From the NCBI GenBank assembly GCA_021203425.1, contig JAJQBF010000129.1, positions 1 through 20,065 of the forward strand: a DNA stretch of 20,065 bases. The letters are read 5' to 3'. Of the stretch, positions 8,461-16,619 are shown piece after piece. A program made the position numbers and the translations under genes. Numbering within the stretch: the stretch's first letter is position 1; each line of letters opens with the position of its first letter. The DNA is from Clostridiales bacterium (GTDB lineage: Bacteria > Bacillota > Clostridia > Lachnospirales > CAG-274). The notes under the pieces were generated by a model that saw only the letters and a list, made by a program, of their open reading frames with translations, made no database searches and was not told the DNA's origin.

Positions 8461-9996
8461 TTACATAAGGGGAGCGAAAACATTGAGAACAAGGCGGTAA
8501 AGGCTTGTGAAAGTGTTTGTTTTTGTGTCGGATATTTTTTCACTGACCGCCATTATTTTCAGATTGTCGGCTTTTATGTCTTTTATGGCAGGTACGTCAA
8601 ACATTAAAAGCCCGTTTTCACAGTGGAGATAAAGGGAGCGGTAGTCTAAATTTATACTGCCCACAATTCCCACTTTGTCGTCGGCTATTATGCTTTTTGC
8701 GTGGAGAAAGCCGGGGGTATATTCATATATTTTTACTCCGCTTTTGATAAGCTTTTTATAGTTTGAGCGTGTAACCTGAAAGACCGCTTTTTTATCGGGA
8801 ATATGAGGGGTCATAATTCTGACGTCGGTTCCTCTTTTGGCGGCTGTGGTTAAAGCGCCCATTGTTCTTGTGTCAAGTATTAAATAGGGGGTTGTTATAT
8901 AAATATAGCGGCTTGCCTTATCAATTATATCCATATAAACATTCTCCGAAACGATTTCGCCGTCAAAGGGACTGTCGGCAAGGGGGATTATATAGCCGCC
9001 CTCGCCGTTTTTCGAAGGGTCGGTTTTCGCCTTGTAAATTGTATAATCGGGGATTTTTATATGAGCCGAAAACTCCCATACGGAGAGGAAAGCGGCTGTA
9101 AAGCTCCAGACTGCCTCCCCTGCGAATTTTATGCCGTAGTCCTTCCAGTGACCGAAACGGTTTACGACGTTTATATATTCGTCGGCAAGATTTATGCCGC
9201 CGGTGTAGGCGGTTTTTCCGTCAATTACGCAGATTTTTCGGTGATCTCTGCTGTTGTATATAATGTTTATTGAAAAGCGAATAGGGTTAAAAACACAGCA
9301 CTCTATGCCCATTTTCTTAAGCTTTTCGTGGTAGCCGTAGGGCAGTTTTGAAAGACAGCCCACATCGTCATACATTATTCTGATGAGAACACCTTTTTCA
9401 GCCTTTTCTTTTAAAATTTTGAGGATTTCTCCCCACATTTTGCCTTCTTCAATTATGAAATATTCCATAAATATGAATCTATCGGCTTTTTTAAGCTCCC
9501 TTAAAAGATCGGCGAAATAATCTTCTCCCGAAGGAAAAAAGGTTGTTTTTTCGTTTTTATACACCGGAAATCTGCCGTAATTTCCCAAATAACGGCAAAG
9601 CCCTGCAAAAAGGGGATATGACTCGTTTATTTCCCTGTAGGCAAGGTTTGAATATTTCCCCTGAATAAGTATGTTGCTTGCCTTGCTTGCCACGTAGTTA
9701 AATTTCTTTTTGAAATATTTTGAGGTACGGTTTCCCGAAAAGAACAGATAGAAAACACTGCCCAAATAGGGGAAAAAGACTATAAGAATAAGCCAAGCTA
9801 TTTTATAAGCCGATTCCGCAGAGTCATTAAGAATATATAAGATGACCAAAACTCGTATAATTATTTCCAGACCGTAGAAGAATACAAAATATTCGCTGAA
9901 TGTACGGAAAAGAACAAGATATACTACAGTCTGAAAAAGGAAGGCAATAAATATGAAAAATATTCTGCTTGTAAAAAATCTGAAAAGCTTTTGCAT
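8461..9996 (-). CDS. cls: cardiolipin synthase (phospholipase D superfamily)
   Basis: Membrane enzyme joining two phosphatidylglycerol molecules into cardiolipin and glycerol. At 511 residues it is typical bacterial Cls. It starts with hydrophobic membrane segments (about 12-32, 37-56 and 66-87), the last carrying the WLILIVFFPYLGSVFYL motif of the PLD-nuclease N-terminal region. Two complete HKD active-site motifs follow: HRKICVID (His252, Lys254, Asp259) with GGIN, and HAKSIIAD (His432, Lys434, Asp439) with GSINLDYRS. Both catalytic halves therefore look intact. The start lies 13 bases after the upstream DUF4127 stop; the ribosome site is weak (AGGCGG), suggesting coupled translation in a two-gene operon ending at a clear terminator. 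Confidence 0.93.
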   Translation of the reverse strand: MQKLFRFFTSRIFFIFIAFLFQTVVYLVLFRTFSEYFVFFYGLEIIIRVLVILYILNDSAESAYKIAWLILIVFFPYLGSVFYLFFSGNRTSKYFKKKFNYVASKASNILIQGKYSNLAYREINESYPLFAGLCRYLGNYGRFPVYKNEKTTFFPSGEDYFADLLRELKKADRFIFMEYFIIEEGKMWGEILKILKEKAEKGVLIRIMYDDVGCLSKLPYGYHEKLKKMGIECCVFNPIRFSINIIYNSRDHRKICVIDGKTAYTGGINLADEYINVVNRFGHWKDYGIKFAGEAVWSFTAAFLSVWEFSAHIKIPDYTIYKAKTDPSKNGEGGYIIPLADSPFDGEIVSENVYMDIIDKASRYIYITTPYLILDTRTMGALTTAAKRGTDVRIMTPHIPDKKAVFQVTRSNYKKLIKSGVKIYEYTPGFLHAKSIIADDKVGIVGSINLDYRSLYLHCENGLLMFDVPAIKDIKADNLKIMAVSEKISDTKTNTFTSLYRLVLNVFAPLM

Positions 9997-10009
9997 ATCA
10001 GCGCACCGC

Positions 10010-11785
10010 CTAACTTATTATTACATCAATATAACATTCAAAGGTTCTGCTCCAAGGAAAACAACATTCGGCAATTTCCGTATTTGCAACGGTAAAGCTG
10101 CCCTCCGATGTTTCATAGGTTTTGTTTTCGAGAACAGAAAGAAGACTGCTTTCTTCCAGAATTCCCCTTAACCTTCCTTCGTTGTTTTCTTCATAATAGG
10201 GATAGTAGCCGTAAAGCTGACGTTTTCCGCTGCAGTTATACCAACCGTCTTCCAGAGCGTGGGTTAAAAGCACTTTTAAAGCCGCTTTTTTAAAGTTTTC
10301 GGTGTTTCTTAACTCCTTGTTTATGGAGTAAACAGCGGCATTCGCCACCCCAAGCCCAACAGCGTTTGCCGTTGTGTTCCAAGCCGAATATGCGGAAAGG
10401 CTGTGAAGACCGAAGGAAGAACCGTTTAAGGAGCGGTCACGAAGTTTTGTGAAAAGATAGTTTTCGCCTGTGGTTGTCTGGGCTGTTGTGTAAAGCTCTA
10501 TAAGGGCTATGTCATTGCTCCGGGCGCTGTCTGTTACCATAGAATTTATAAAGGAAAGGTAGTTTTTGTCTCCGCTGTAGTCGAAAAGAAATATATCCAT
10601 AGGGGTTGAGGCACGTCTTTTGCCCAAGGAAACAAAATTTATTGCCGAATTCATAACCTCATCGGAGCTTTTTACGTCAAATTTGGCTACGCTTGAAGTG
10701 GTATTTGTTTTTTTTAAGAAAAGTGAAGGGGTTATGCCTGTTCTCTTTGATAAATCCCTTGCATATATAAGCTGGGGAACTTCGTCAGTGCCGAATATGA
10801 AGTTAATATAACGTCCCTTGCCGTCTAAGGCTTTTTCAAGCTCTGTTGTTCCGTAGGTGTTTTTTGCGTTGTCATACAGTGTGTTTTCCATATAATTAAG
10901 GGCAAAGCTGTATTTTATTTCGTCATCGAGAAGTTCATCATCGTTTAAAAATATTATAAAGTCCGGCAGCTGAAAATCGTCTTCGGAAATAATAAGCTCG
11001 AAATCATAGCCGCTGTTGTGAAGATTCATAAGCTTTGAGCCTATTTCGGCTATACTTAAATAGGGGCTTCTGTAACTTCTGAGATATTGTTTATAAGGGT
11101 CTTTGGTTTCAAAGTTTATGTTGAAATAATTAAGAAAATCCTCTTCCCAGTCGTTAAGCTCGCCCATTACCTGATGATTTTTAACATATGACCATTCTAA
11201 AATAAGCTGGGCGGCGGTCACCTTTGAGTAAGTGTTTGCTATCTCAGTTTTTTTATCACATTCGGGGTGTGATTTTAAATAAAATGAGCCTAAGCCGGAG
11301 TAGGTTTTGTCGTCTGTCCAGATTGCGCCGAAACGGCTGTCGGGGAGAGTTCTGGGCATTGACATATTTATATAATATGTGGGCAGGGGAAAGTCGTCCA
11401 TAAGTTTTTGAAGGCTGTTTATCGCCTCTTCGCTGTCGCTGTAGTTTACGCCGCTTCTGCTGCCTACAAGACCTCCCGTTAAATAAGATGTCAGACTTAT
11501 TATAAAGGTTGAGTCTTCCGAGTTGTTTTCGCTTGCCATATTGTAAATCTGTTCTCTTACTGAGGCACTGTCGCCTATGTGGTCGCCTTCGCCCTTGCCT
11601 GAGAAGAAGTCGAGGCTGTCTTTTGTGACGCAGGTAAAGCCGTCGCCGCTGACTTCGGCGAGATTTTCAAGATAGTCTGTGGAAACGGGTCTTGAGTCTA
11701 TAGGGGCTGTGAAAATTTCGGCGCCGTAAGCAGGGCAGACCGCCGCAAAAATCACGAATAAACAAAATAATATCGTTTTTTTCAT
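10010..11785 (-). CDS. exported DUF4127-family protein
   Basis: Protein of 591 residues with a Sec signal peptide (MKKTILFCLFVIFAAVCPAYG, cleavage likely before AEIF). It resembles the uncharacterised DUF4127 family: the start APIDSRPVSTDY corresponds to the family's 'PLDERPVN' opening, FIISLTSYLTGGLVGSR (about 94-110) to its 'S(L/I)D-x-YGGLVPSR' segment, and FGTDEVPQLIYAR (about 330-342) to 'GADEV...LLAR'. The biochemical function of the family is not established to my knowledge. The signal peptide puts it outside the membrane, and its operon partner makes cardiolipin, so an envelope-related role is plausible but only inferred. AGAGAGG lies just upstream of the ATG. No lipobox or C-terminal anchor is seen. 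Confidence 0.78.
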   Translation of the reverse strand: MKKTILFCLFVIFAAVCPAYGAEIFTAPIDSRPVSTDYLENLAEVSGDGFTCVTKDSLDFFSGKGEGDHIGDSASVREQIYNMASENNSEDSTFIISLTSYLTGGLVGSRSGVNYSDSEEAINSLQKLMDDFPLPTYYINMSMPRTLPDSRFGAIWTDDKTYSGLGSFYLKSHPECDKKTEIANTYSKVTAAQLILEWSYVKNHQVMGELNDWEEDFLNYFNINFETKDPYKQYLRSYRSPYLSIAEIGSKLMNLHNSGYDFELIISEDDFQLPDFIIFLNDDELLDDEIKYSFALNYMENTLYDNAKNTYGTTELEKALDGKGRYINFIFGTDEVPQLIYARDLSKRTGITPSLFLKKTNTTSSVAKFDVKSSDEVMNSAINFVSLGKRRASTPMDIFLFDYSGDKNYLSFINSMVTDSARSNDIALIELYTTAQTTTGENYLFTKLRDRSLNGSSFGLHSLSAYSAWNTTANAVGLGVANAAVYSINKELRNTENFKKAALKVLLTHALEDGWYNCSGKRQLYGYYPYYEENNEGRLRGILEESSLLSVLENKTYETSEGSFTVANTEIAECCFPWSRTFECYIDVIIS

Positions 11786-11842
11786 TGATATACCTCTCTT
11801 AATATTTTTATTATGATTTTGTGTTTTTTCTTAATATAACAC

Positions 11843-11871
11843 ATTGTAGCAAAATTTTGCTGATTTGTAAA
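11843..11871 (-). promoter_or_regulatory. promoter of the DUF4127-cls operon with palindrome in its spacer
   Basis: On the - strand TTTACA (11866-11871) and TACAAT (11843-11848) are 17 bases apart, and TG one base before the -10 makes it an extended -10 promoter. The spacer holds the perfect 12-base palindrome GCAAAATTTTGC (11849-11860), which could be a repressor or activator site. The leader to the start codon would be about 50 bases. Confidence 0.65.
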
Positions 11872-11975
11872 GGTCTTTTGCAAACATCAACATATTTATT
11901 AATAATAAGCCGGAACATTCTTTTCTTTTTAATGAAAATTTTGCCGTAAAAATCTGTACATTCTTCTTTTTTTTG

Positions 11976-11993
11976 TGATATAATTGATATAAT
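11976..11993 (+). promoter_or_regulatory. tandem extended -10 elements upstream of the first LRR gene
   Basis: The 9-base unit TGATATAAT occurs twice head-to-tail (11976-11984 and 11985-11993). Each copy contains a TG extension and a perfect TATAAT. Good -35 hexamers are not obvious, which suits extended -10 promoters. A start near 12000 would give a leader of about 75 bases for the LRR gene at 12074. Confidence 0.55.
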
Positions 11994-12073
11994 GAGAATA
12001 ACACATCATTTATGAGTGCTGTGTGCAAGTATGAACCCGAAAACCACATAATTATCAGAATGGAGGAGAGAAA

Positions 12074-13201
12074 ATGAAACTGAAAAAAATTATATCTTTA
12101 CTTTTGACTGCCGTGTTGGCAGTTTCAAACACAGGCATTGTTTTTTCGGCTGAAAATGAAGGTTTATCTTCTGTAACCACAGAGGAAGAAACCGTCCTTT
12201 CGGCATCGGCTCTTGATTTATCTTCGGAAGATGAAGATTCGCCGGAAGATACAGCCGCTGAAGAAATGAGCTCAGCCGATTTGGCAAGTTCCGGCTCTTG
12301 CGGAGGCGGACTTACATGGGCTGTTGAAAACAATGTTCTGACAATAACGGCAGGCTCAGGTACGGGGGCAATGTCAAACTATATCGCAATAACAAACCGT
12401 CCCCCGTGGTATTCCTACAAAAGCAGCATAACCTCTATAGTTATAGGAGAGGGCGTTGTTTCCATAGGCAAATATGCTTTTTACGAGTTTACTGCCGTAA
12501 CGAAACTTTCGCTGCCAAGTACGCTTACCTCAATATCTCAGGGCGCTTTCGAATATTGTGAAAGCCTGAACAGCATAGTAATTCCTTCAAGCGTAACAAG
12601 CATAGGGAAGTATGGATTTTTCAACTGTTCGACTGCCGAAAATATTTATATTCCCGATGAAACCACAAGTATAGATTCCACAGCCTTTACTAACTGCGGA
12701 AATGTCAAAACCTTAAGGGTCGGTCAAACAGGTTTGGATTTGGGCTGGAGTTCCCATTCAGATTTAACAACGGTTACCCTTTCCGACAGCATCACATCTA
12801 TAGGAAAAGAAACCTTTAAAAACTGTGCAGCCCTTACAACAATAAATATGCCTTCTGCGCTTACGTCAATAGGCAGCTCTGCCTTTTACGGCTGCACCTC
12901 CCTTCCCTCGCCGAATCTTCCCGAGGGGCTTACGTCAATAGGCGATTATGCCTTTTACGAATGTGAGGCAATAACAAGCCTGTCCATTCCGGATAGTGTA
13001 ACTTCCATAGGTGAATTTGTCTTTTATCACTGTTACGGTTTAACCGACATAAACATTCCTTCCGGAGTGGCAAGCATAGGCACATTTGCGTTTGTTGACT
13101 GTTCTTCTATGACGGATATAACTCTCGTAGAGGGGCTTACCTCTATAGGCTCATGGGCTTTTTCGGGCTGTAACGGGCTTAACGGAGATAAATCTGCCTA
13201 A
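12074..13201 (+). CDS. BspA-type LRR surface protein, 5' fragment (frame broken)
   Basis: N-terminal part (375 codons) of a large secreted LRR protein. It has a Sec signal peptide ending near VFSA, an acidic Ser/Glu-rich stretch (about residues 30-73), the 'SGSCGG-LTW...LTITAGSGTGAM...PPWY' head found before such repeats, then about eleven 23-residue BspA-type repeats (pattern LTSI-x-IP-x-x-VTSIG-x-x-AF-x-x-C). GGAGGAG (12062-12068) supports the ATG. After GCNGL the frame runs into LNGDKSA and stops, while the same repeat pattern continues without a gap one frame over from 13182 (TEINLPKSLTSL). One extra A at 13181-13182 in CTTAACGG, where CTTACGG would restore the frame, explains this. Restored, the gene is 12074-16541, 1488 residues. 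BspA-type LRRs usually mediate binding to host or other cells or to surfaces; the target here is unknown. Confidence 0.85.
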   Translation: MKLKKIISLLLTAVLAVSNTGIVFSAENEGLSSVTTEEETVLSASALDLSSEDEDSPEDTAAEEMSSADLASSGSCGGGLTWAVENNVLTITAGSGTGAMSNYIAITNRPPWYSYKSSITSIVIGEGVVSIGKYAFYEFTAVTKLSLPSTLTSISQGAFEYCESLNSIVIPSSVTSIGKYGFFNCSTAENIYIPDETTSIDSTAFTNCGNVKTLRVGQTGLDLGWSSHSDLTTVTLSDSITSIGKETFKNCAALTTINMPSALTSIGSSAFYGCTSLPSPNLPEGLTSIGDYAFYECEAITSLSIPDSVTSIGEFVFYHCYGLTDINIPSGVASIGTFAFVDCSSMTDITLVEGLTSIGSWAFSGCNGLNGDKSA

Positions 13202-13256
13202 AAGCCTTACAAGCTTAGATAAATATGTCTTTAACGGCTGTACGGGGCTTACTGAT

Positions 13257-16200
13257 GTGACGGTTCCCGGCGGTGTTTCGGAAGTTCCCAAAAGCTCTTT
13301 CAGCGGCTGTACGGGTTTGGTTTCCGTTACATTGGAGGAAGGCATAACAACAATAGGTCAATATGCGTTCAACGGCTGTACGTCACTTAAAAATGTATCT
13401 CTGCCCGACAGTCTTATAACTATCGACAAAAATGCATTTTACGGCTGTGAGGCAATGAGAAGTATAACAATTCCCGAAAACACAGCTTATATAAACAGCT
13501 ATGCCTTTATAAACTGCTCGGGTCTTACCACGCTTGTGATTTATTCAAAATCCGTCAGCTTTGACGTAACGCCTTTTCAGCAGTGTTTAAACCTTCAGTA
13601 TGTTTACTGTTATTTAGGTTCTACGGCGGCATCATATACAGAATATCCTACGGACGTTACAATAATATATTTAGACTACGACCCGGAGATAGTTCTGCCC
13701 GACGATGAATTAACCTACAGCAGGGATTTGGGAGAACTCAGCTTAACTTCGGCAAGCTCCGTTTCAATGTGTGCCGGAGACAAAATAAGACTCAAAAACA
13801 CAAACTTTAATGTTGAAAATTACAGACACAGTTTCTCAATAAACAGCGGAAGTGAATATATCAGCTATCTCTACGGAACAGAAGACGACTATCCCTATTG
13901 GGATATCGTGGCTGAGGCTCCGGGAACAGCCGAACTGTATATTAAAGCGAGAAACACATTATCAACTATATCATCTTATACATATTCAATAACCATTACC
14001 ATAGAGGGCTACAGCACTGAAGAAATGGTTGAAAAATATGATGTAAACGGCGACGGTATCGTTACCTCAGACGATGCATCTGCCATAACCGATTATTTGG
14101 CGGGAAGTTCAAGCCTTTCCGCATCGGCGCTTGGAAAAGCCGATTTTAACGGTGACGGCGAAGTTAATATTGCAGATGCGGTTTATTGCTTAAGACTTGT
14201 AAAGGGAATGGATACGGAAGGCACAAGCGCAGCCGGAAACGCTGTTATGTCGCTTACAACAAGCAATGCCGCCTTTGAAGGCAGCGGCTATACGGCGGCA
14301 ATAAGTGCAGCGCTTACAGGTTCGGAAATTGCCGGCATACAGGGAACAATTGTATATTCCGACAGTGCTTTTACTCCTACCAAAGGCTCTGTAACAGAGA
14401 CTTCAAGCGGTGTATATTCCTATAATTATTCCACAGGGGGAGAGTTTGAGTTTGTTTACACAAGCTCTGAGGCAGCAGACTTATCCGGCACTGCTGCGTC
14501 TGTATCGCTTATGACAACAAGCAGCTTTTCGGGCACAAACTTTATGACTCTTAAAGATGTTGTTGTTACGGATATTTACGGAAATGAATTCAGCGTGGAG
14601 ACAGGCTATACCTCTGTTTCGAAAGTTACTGTAACAAGTACTCTCGGCAGTTCACCTTACACCGTAACGGAAGACAAATCTCTTGAAGTTAATATGACTG
14701 TAGGTCAGGCAATAGAGCTTATGAACTGTGTATTAACCGATGACGATGATGATAGGGGGCTTAAATGGGGCTTATACAGCCACTGGTCAATTGACGAAGG
14801 CGAAGAACTTATAAGCTTTATTTCAGACTGGGGCGGAGACGCAGACACCTGTCGGGTTATTGCCCTTGCCCCCGGAAAGGTTACCATAGCGGCTTGTCTT
14901 GAGTATAATTACGGCAGTACGTCAAATAGTAAAAAAGACTTTAACTACGGCTATGTAACGATTAACATAACCGGAACGGCTATGGATTTTCTTTCGGCGA
15001 CTCCCGATGACGAAACATCAACCACAACCACCACAAAAGAAACCACAACGGAAGCAACCACAACCGCTGTAACCACAACAACAAAGAAAACAACCGCAGA
15101 AACAACAACGGAAACAACTACAGCTAAAGCAACCACCACCACAACAACTACTACAACTGCAGCAACAACGGAAACCGCCACTGAAACAACAACAGAGGCT
15201 GAAACGTATGACTATGACACAACTTATACTATGAAGATAGGCGAGACGCTGACTCTTACAAACCCGATTTCAGCCTCAGACTTAGCTTATTATGTCTATG
15301 TCTATAGCTGGTCGACAGATGATACTGATATTGTAAGCCTGTCAAACAGTGAGGGTAAATCAGTAACAATAACAGCCGAAAAAGCAGGCACTGCCGAAGT
15401 AAAGGCAATTTTAACCGGTTCTTACAAGGTTGAATATACCGGAACCAGATATAACCCTACAACAAAAGCGTGGGAGAGTTATACATACTATACGTATGAA
15501 AGCAGGGATTTTGAAATTACTTATACTATTGTTGTAACAGACGGTTCCGAGGGCGAATATGTTACGGCTCCGACATTTAAGGTAGTGGGGGTTTTCGGCG
15601 GAAGAAGTGTTACCTTTACAAGTAAAACCGACGGCGCAGTTATTTACTATTCTTCGTCAACATCTAATTTGACAACAGACGATATCTGTATTGCCAACGG
15701 CGAGACTGTTACATATGAGGATTATTACGGAACAATATACACCAGAGCTTATTATAACGGCAGCTGGAGTGACGTAAGCAAGTTTGTTCTTAAAATTCCC
15801 GTTGTAAACACACCGACTGTGACGGTAAGCGGAACTACGGTAACCATAAAGTCCACCACCCCCGACAGCTTTATTTGCTACACAACAGACGGCTCGGAGC
15901 CTGTTGTTGAGCTTGACGGAACAGTTACAAACGGAACATGGCTTAAAGTAAACGGCGCAAGAAAGAACAGCGGAACAATTACGGCAAGCCCCGGTGACAC
16001 CGTAAGGGCGGTGGCAGTAAGAAACTGCTTCACAACAAGCGCATCGGCGGCGGCTTATGTTCCCGTTTCTCCGGCAGCCTTTACGGTAGTGGGAACCTTC
16101 GGCGGCAGAAACGTAACATTTAAAAGCGACACAAGCGGAGCGAAGATTTACTATTCTTCAACCACTTCAAGCCTGACAACCTCTGATAAATGCGTTTCAA

Positions 16201-16541
16201 ACGGTCAGACAGTCCTTTTCGAAGACTTCTACGGCACAATTTACGCAAGAGCCTACTATAACGGAAAGTGGAGCAATGTTTCAAGACTTATTTTGAAAAT
16301 ACCCACAATAAACGACCCCACAATTACTTATTCCGGCGGAAAAGCCACAATAAGAACAACAACCCCTAACTGCTACATTTACTACACAACGGACGGCACA
16401 ACACCTTCCACAACAAACGGCAAAAAACTCTGTTCCAACTCTTATGGTCAGGTTACCGTTTCAAGCGGAACAACGATAAAAGCCATAGCAGTGCGGAGCT
16501 GTTTCACAAACAGCACTGTGGTAAGTTATAAGGTTTCATAA
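13257..16541 (+). CDS. BspA-type LRR / dockerin / cohesin-like / CHB_HEX-like protein, 3' fragment
   Basis: Continuation of the gene starting at 12074; the GTG at 13257 is only the first possible start in this frame and has no ribosome site, while homology reaches back to 13182. Order by residue of this fragment: last LRRs (1-140); Ig-like beta domain (about 158-250); dockerin (262-317) with two calcium loops, DVNGDGIVTSDD and DFNGDGEVNIAD; cohesin-like domain (about 327-459); Ig-like domain (about 460-580); Thr-rich linker (583-650); Ig-like domain (about 655-765, ending TYTIVV); and two related modules (773-930 and 935-1094), each with FGGR-x-VTF, IYYSS and YTTDG motifs like the chitobiase/beta-hexosaminidase C-terminal domain (CHB_HEX). 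No LPxTG or membrane anchor ends the protein. If translated in full it would be an extracellular scaffold or adhesin; as it stands the reading frame is broken. Confidence 0.8.
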   Translation: MTVPGGVSEVPKSSFSGCTGLVSVTLEEGITTIGQYAFNGCTSLKNVSLPDSLITIDKNAFYGCEAMRSITIPENTAYINSYAFINCSGLTTLVIYSKSVSFDVTPFQQCLNLQYVYCYLGSTAASYTEYPTDVTIIYLDYDPEIVLPDDELTYSRDLGELSLTSASSVSMCAGDKIRLKNTNFNVENYRHSFSINSGSEYISYLYGTEDDYPYWDIVAEAPGTAELYIKARNTLSTISSYTYSITITIEGYSTEEMVEKYDVNGDGIVTSDDASAITDYLAGSSSLSASALGKADFNGDGEVNIADAVYCLRLVKGMDTEGTSAAGNAVMSLTTSNAAFEGSGYTAAISAALTGSEIAGIQGTIVYSDSAFTPTKGSVTETSSGVYSYNYSTGGEFEFVYTSSEAADLSGTAASVSLMTTSSFSGTNFMTLKDVVVTDIYGNEFSVETGYTSVSKVTVTSTLGSSPYTVTEDKSLEVNMTVGQAIELMNCVLTDDDDDRGLKWGLYSHWSIDEGEELISFISDWGGDADTCRVIALAPGKVTIAACLEYNYGSTSNSKKDFNYGYVTINITGTAMDFLSATPDDETSTTTTTKETTTEATTTAVTTTTKKTTAETTTETTTAKATTTTTTTTTAATTETATETTTEAETYDYDTTYTMKIGETLTLTNPISASDLAYYVYVYSWSTDDTDIVSLSNSEGKSVTITAEKAGTAEVKAILTGSYKVEYTGTRYNPTTKAWESYTYYTYESRDFEITYTIVVTDGSEGEYVTAPTFKVVGVFGGRSVTFTSKTDGAVIYYSSSTSNLTTDDICIANGETVTYEDYYGTIYTRAYYNGSWSDVSKFVLKIPVVNTPTVTVSGTTVTIKSTTPDSFICYTTDGSEPVVELDGTVTNGTWLKVNGARKNSGTITASPGDTVRAVAVRNCFTTSASAAAYVPVSPAAFTVVGTFGGRNVTFKSDTSGAKIYYSSTTSSLTTSDKCVSNGQTVLFEDFYGTIYARAYYNGKWSNVSRLILKIPTINDPTITYSGGKATIRTTTPNCYIYYTTDGTTPSTTNGKKLCSNSYGQVTVSSGTTIKAIAVRSCFTNSTVVSYKVS
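14040..14207 (+). other. internal type I-like dockerin module
   Basis: Two EF-hand-like calcium loops occur 34 residues apart. In the first, D262, N264, D266 and D273 (numbering from 13257) occupy loop positions 1, 3, 5 and 12; in the second, D296, N298, D300 and D307 do the same. Each is followed by a helix-like stretch (ASAITDYLAG; AVYCLRLVKG). This is the cellulosomal dockerin pattern. Its internal position, not at a terminus, is unusual. Confidence 0.85.
14235..14633 (+). other. cohesin-like beta-sandwich domain
   Basis: About 130 residues right after the dockerin read like a cohesin: an early strand 'YTAAISAAL', then 'IAGIQGTIVYSDSAF' as in the cohesin 'v.G.qf.l.YDp..l' block, a glycine-rich 'YSTGGEFEFVYTS', and a closing 'DVVVTDIYGNEF...' strand. 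The match is by pattern only; a generic Ig-like fold is the alternative. Confidence 0.5.
15016..15207 (+). repeat. Thr-rich linker encoded by ACA/ACC triplet repeats
   Basis: About 64 codons are nearly all Thr with spaced Glu, Lys and Ala. Such linkers separate domains in Ruminococcus-type extracellular proteins and are probably glycosylated and flexible. At the DNA level it is low-complexity and prone to slippage. Confidence 0.85.
15549..15978 (+). repeat. 430-base direct repeat, copy 1 (first LRR gene)
   Basis: This stretch, encoding the first CHB_HEX-like module, matches 19636-20065 at a constant offset of 4087 bases. I see only two mismatches, both within the first 32 bases (ACG/GCG and CCG/CCT codons); the rest reads identical up to the window edge. 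Confidence 0.92.
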
Positions 16542-16552
16542 ATTATTATACA

Positions 16553-16583
16553 GCGGTATTCGGAAACGAAACCCGAATACCGC
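16553..16583 (+). other. strong stem-loop between the two LRR genes
   Basis: GCGGTATTCGG (16553-16563) and CCGAATACCGC (16573-16583) are perfect 11-base inverted repeats around a 9-base loop. No run of T follows, only ACAATCTAAATTATTT, so it is at best a weak terminator. It could instead stabilise or attenuate a transcript shared by both LRR genes. No clear promoter is seen in the 78-base gap. Confidence 0.65.
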
Positions 16584-16619
16584 ACAATCTAAATTATTTA
16601 AGAAAGGGCGGCGAAAAAA

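Noticed and set aside
13170..13201. Programmed +1 ribosomal frameshifting at CTT-AAC-G in the first LRR gene (CTT can slip to TTA, as in CTT-AGG-C sites).
   Set aside because: The result would restore the frame exactly, but there is no stop or rare codon in the A site and no obvious stimulatory element. A simple one-base insertion is the more economical reading.
14951..15181. Val-rich ORF on the - strand over the Thr-rich linker (a similar one at 19422-19607).
   Set aside because: It is the antisense reading of ACA/ACC repeats, with no ribosome site and no plausible protein.
16076..16541. Second CHB_HEX-like module of the first LRR gene as part of the 430-base identical repeat.
   Set aside because: It is homologous in protein to the first module but clearly diverged in DNA, so the recent copying was between genes, not within this one.
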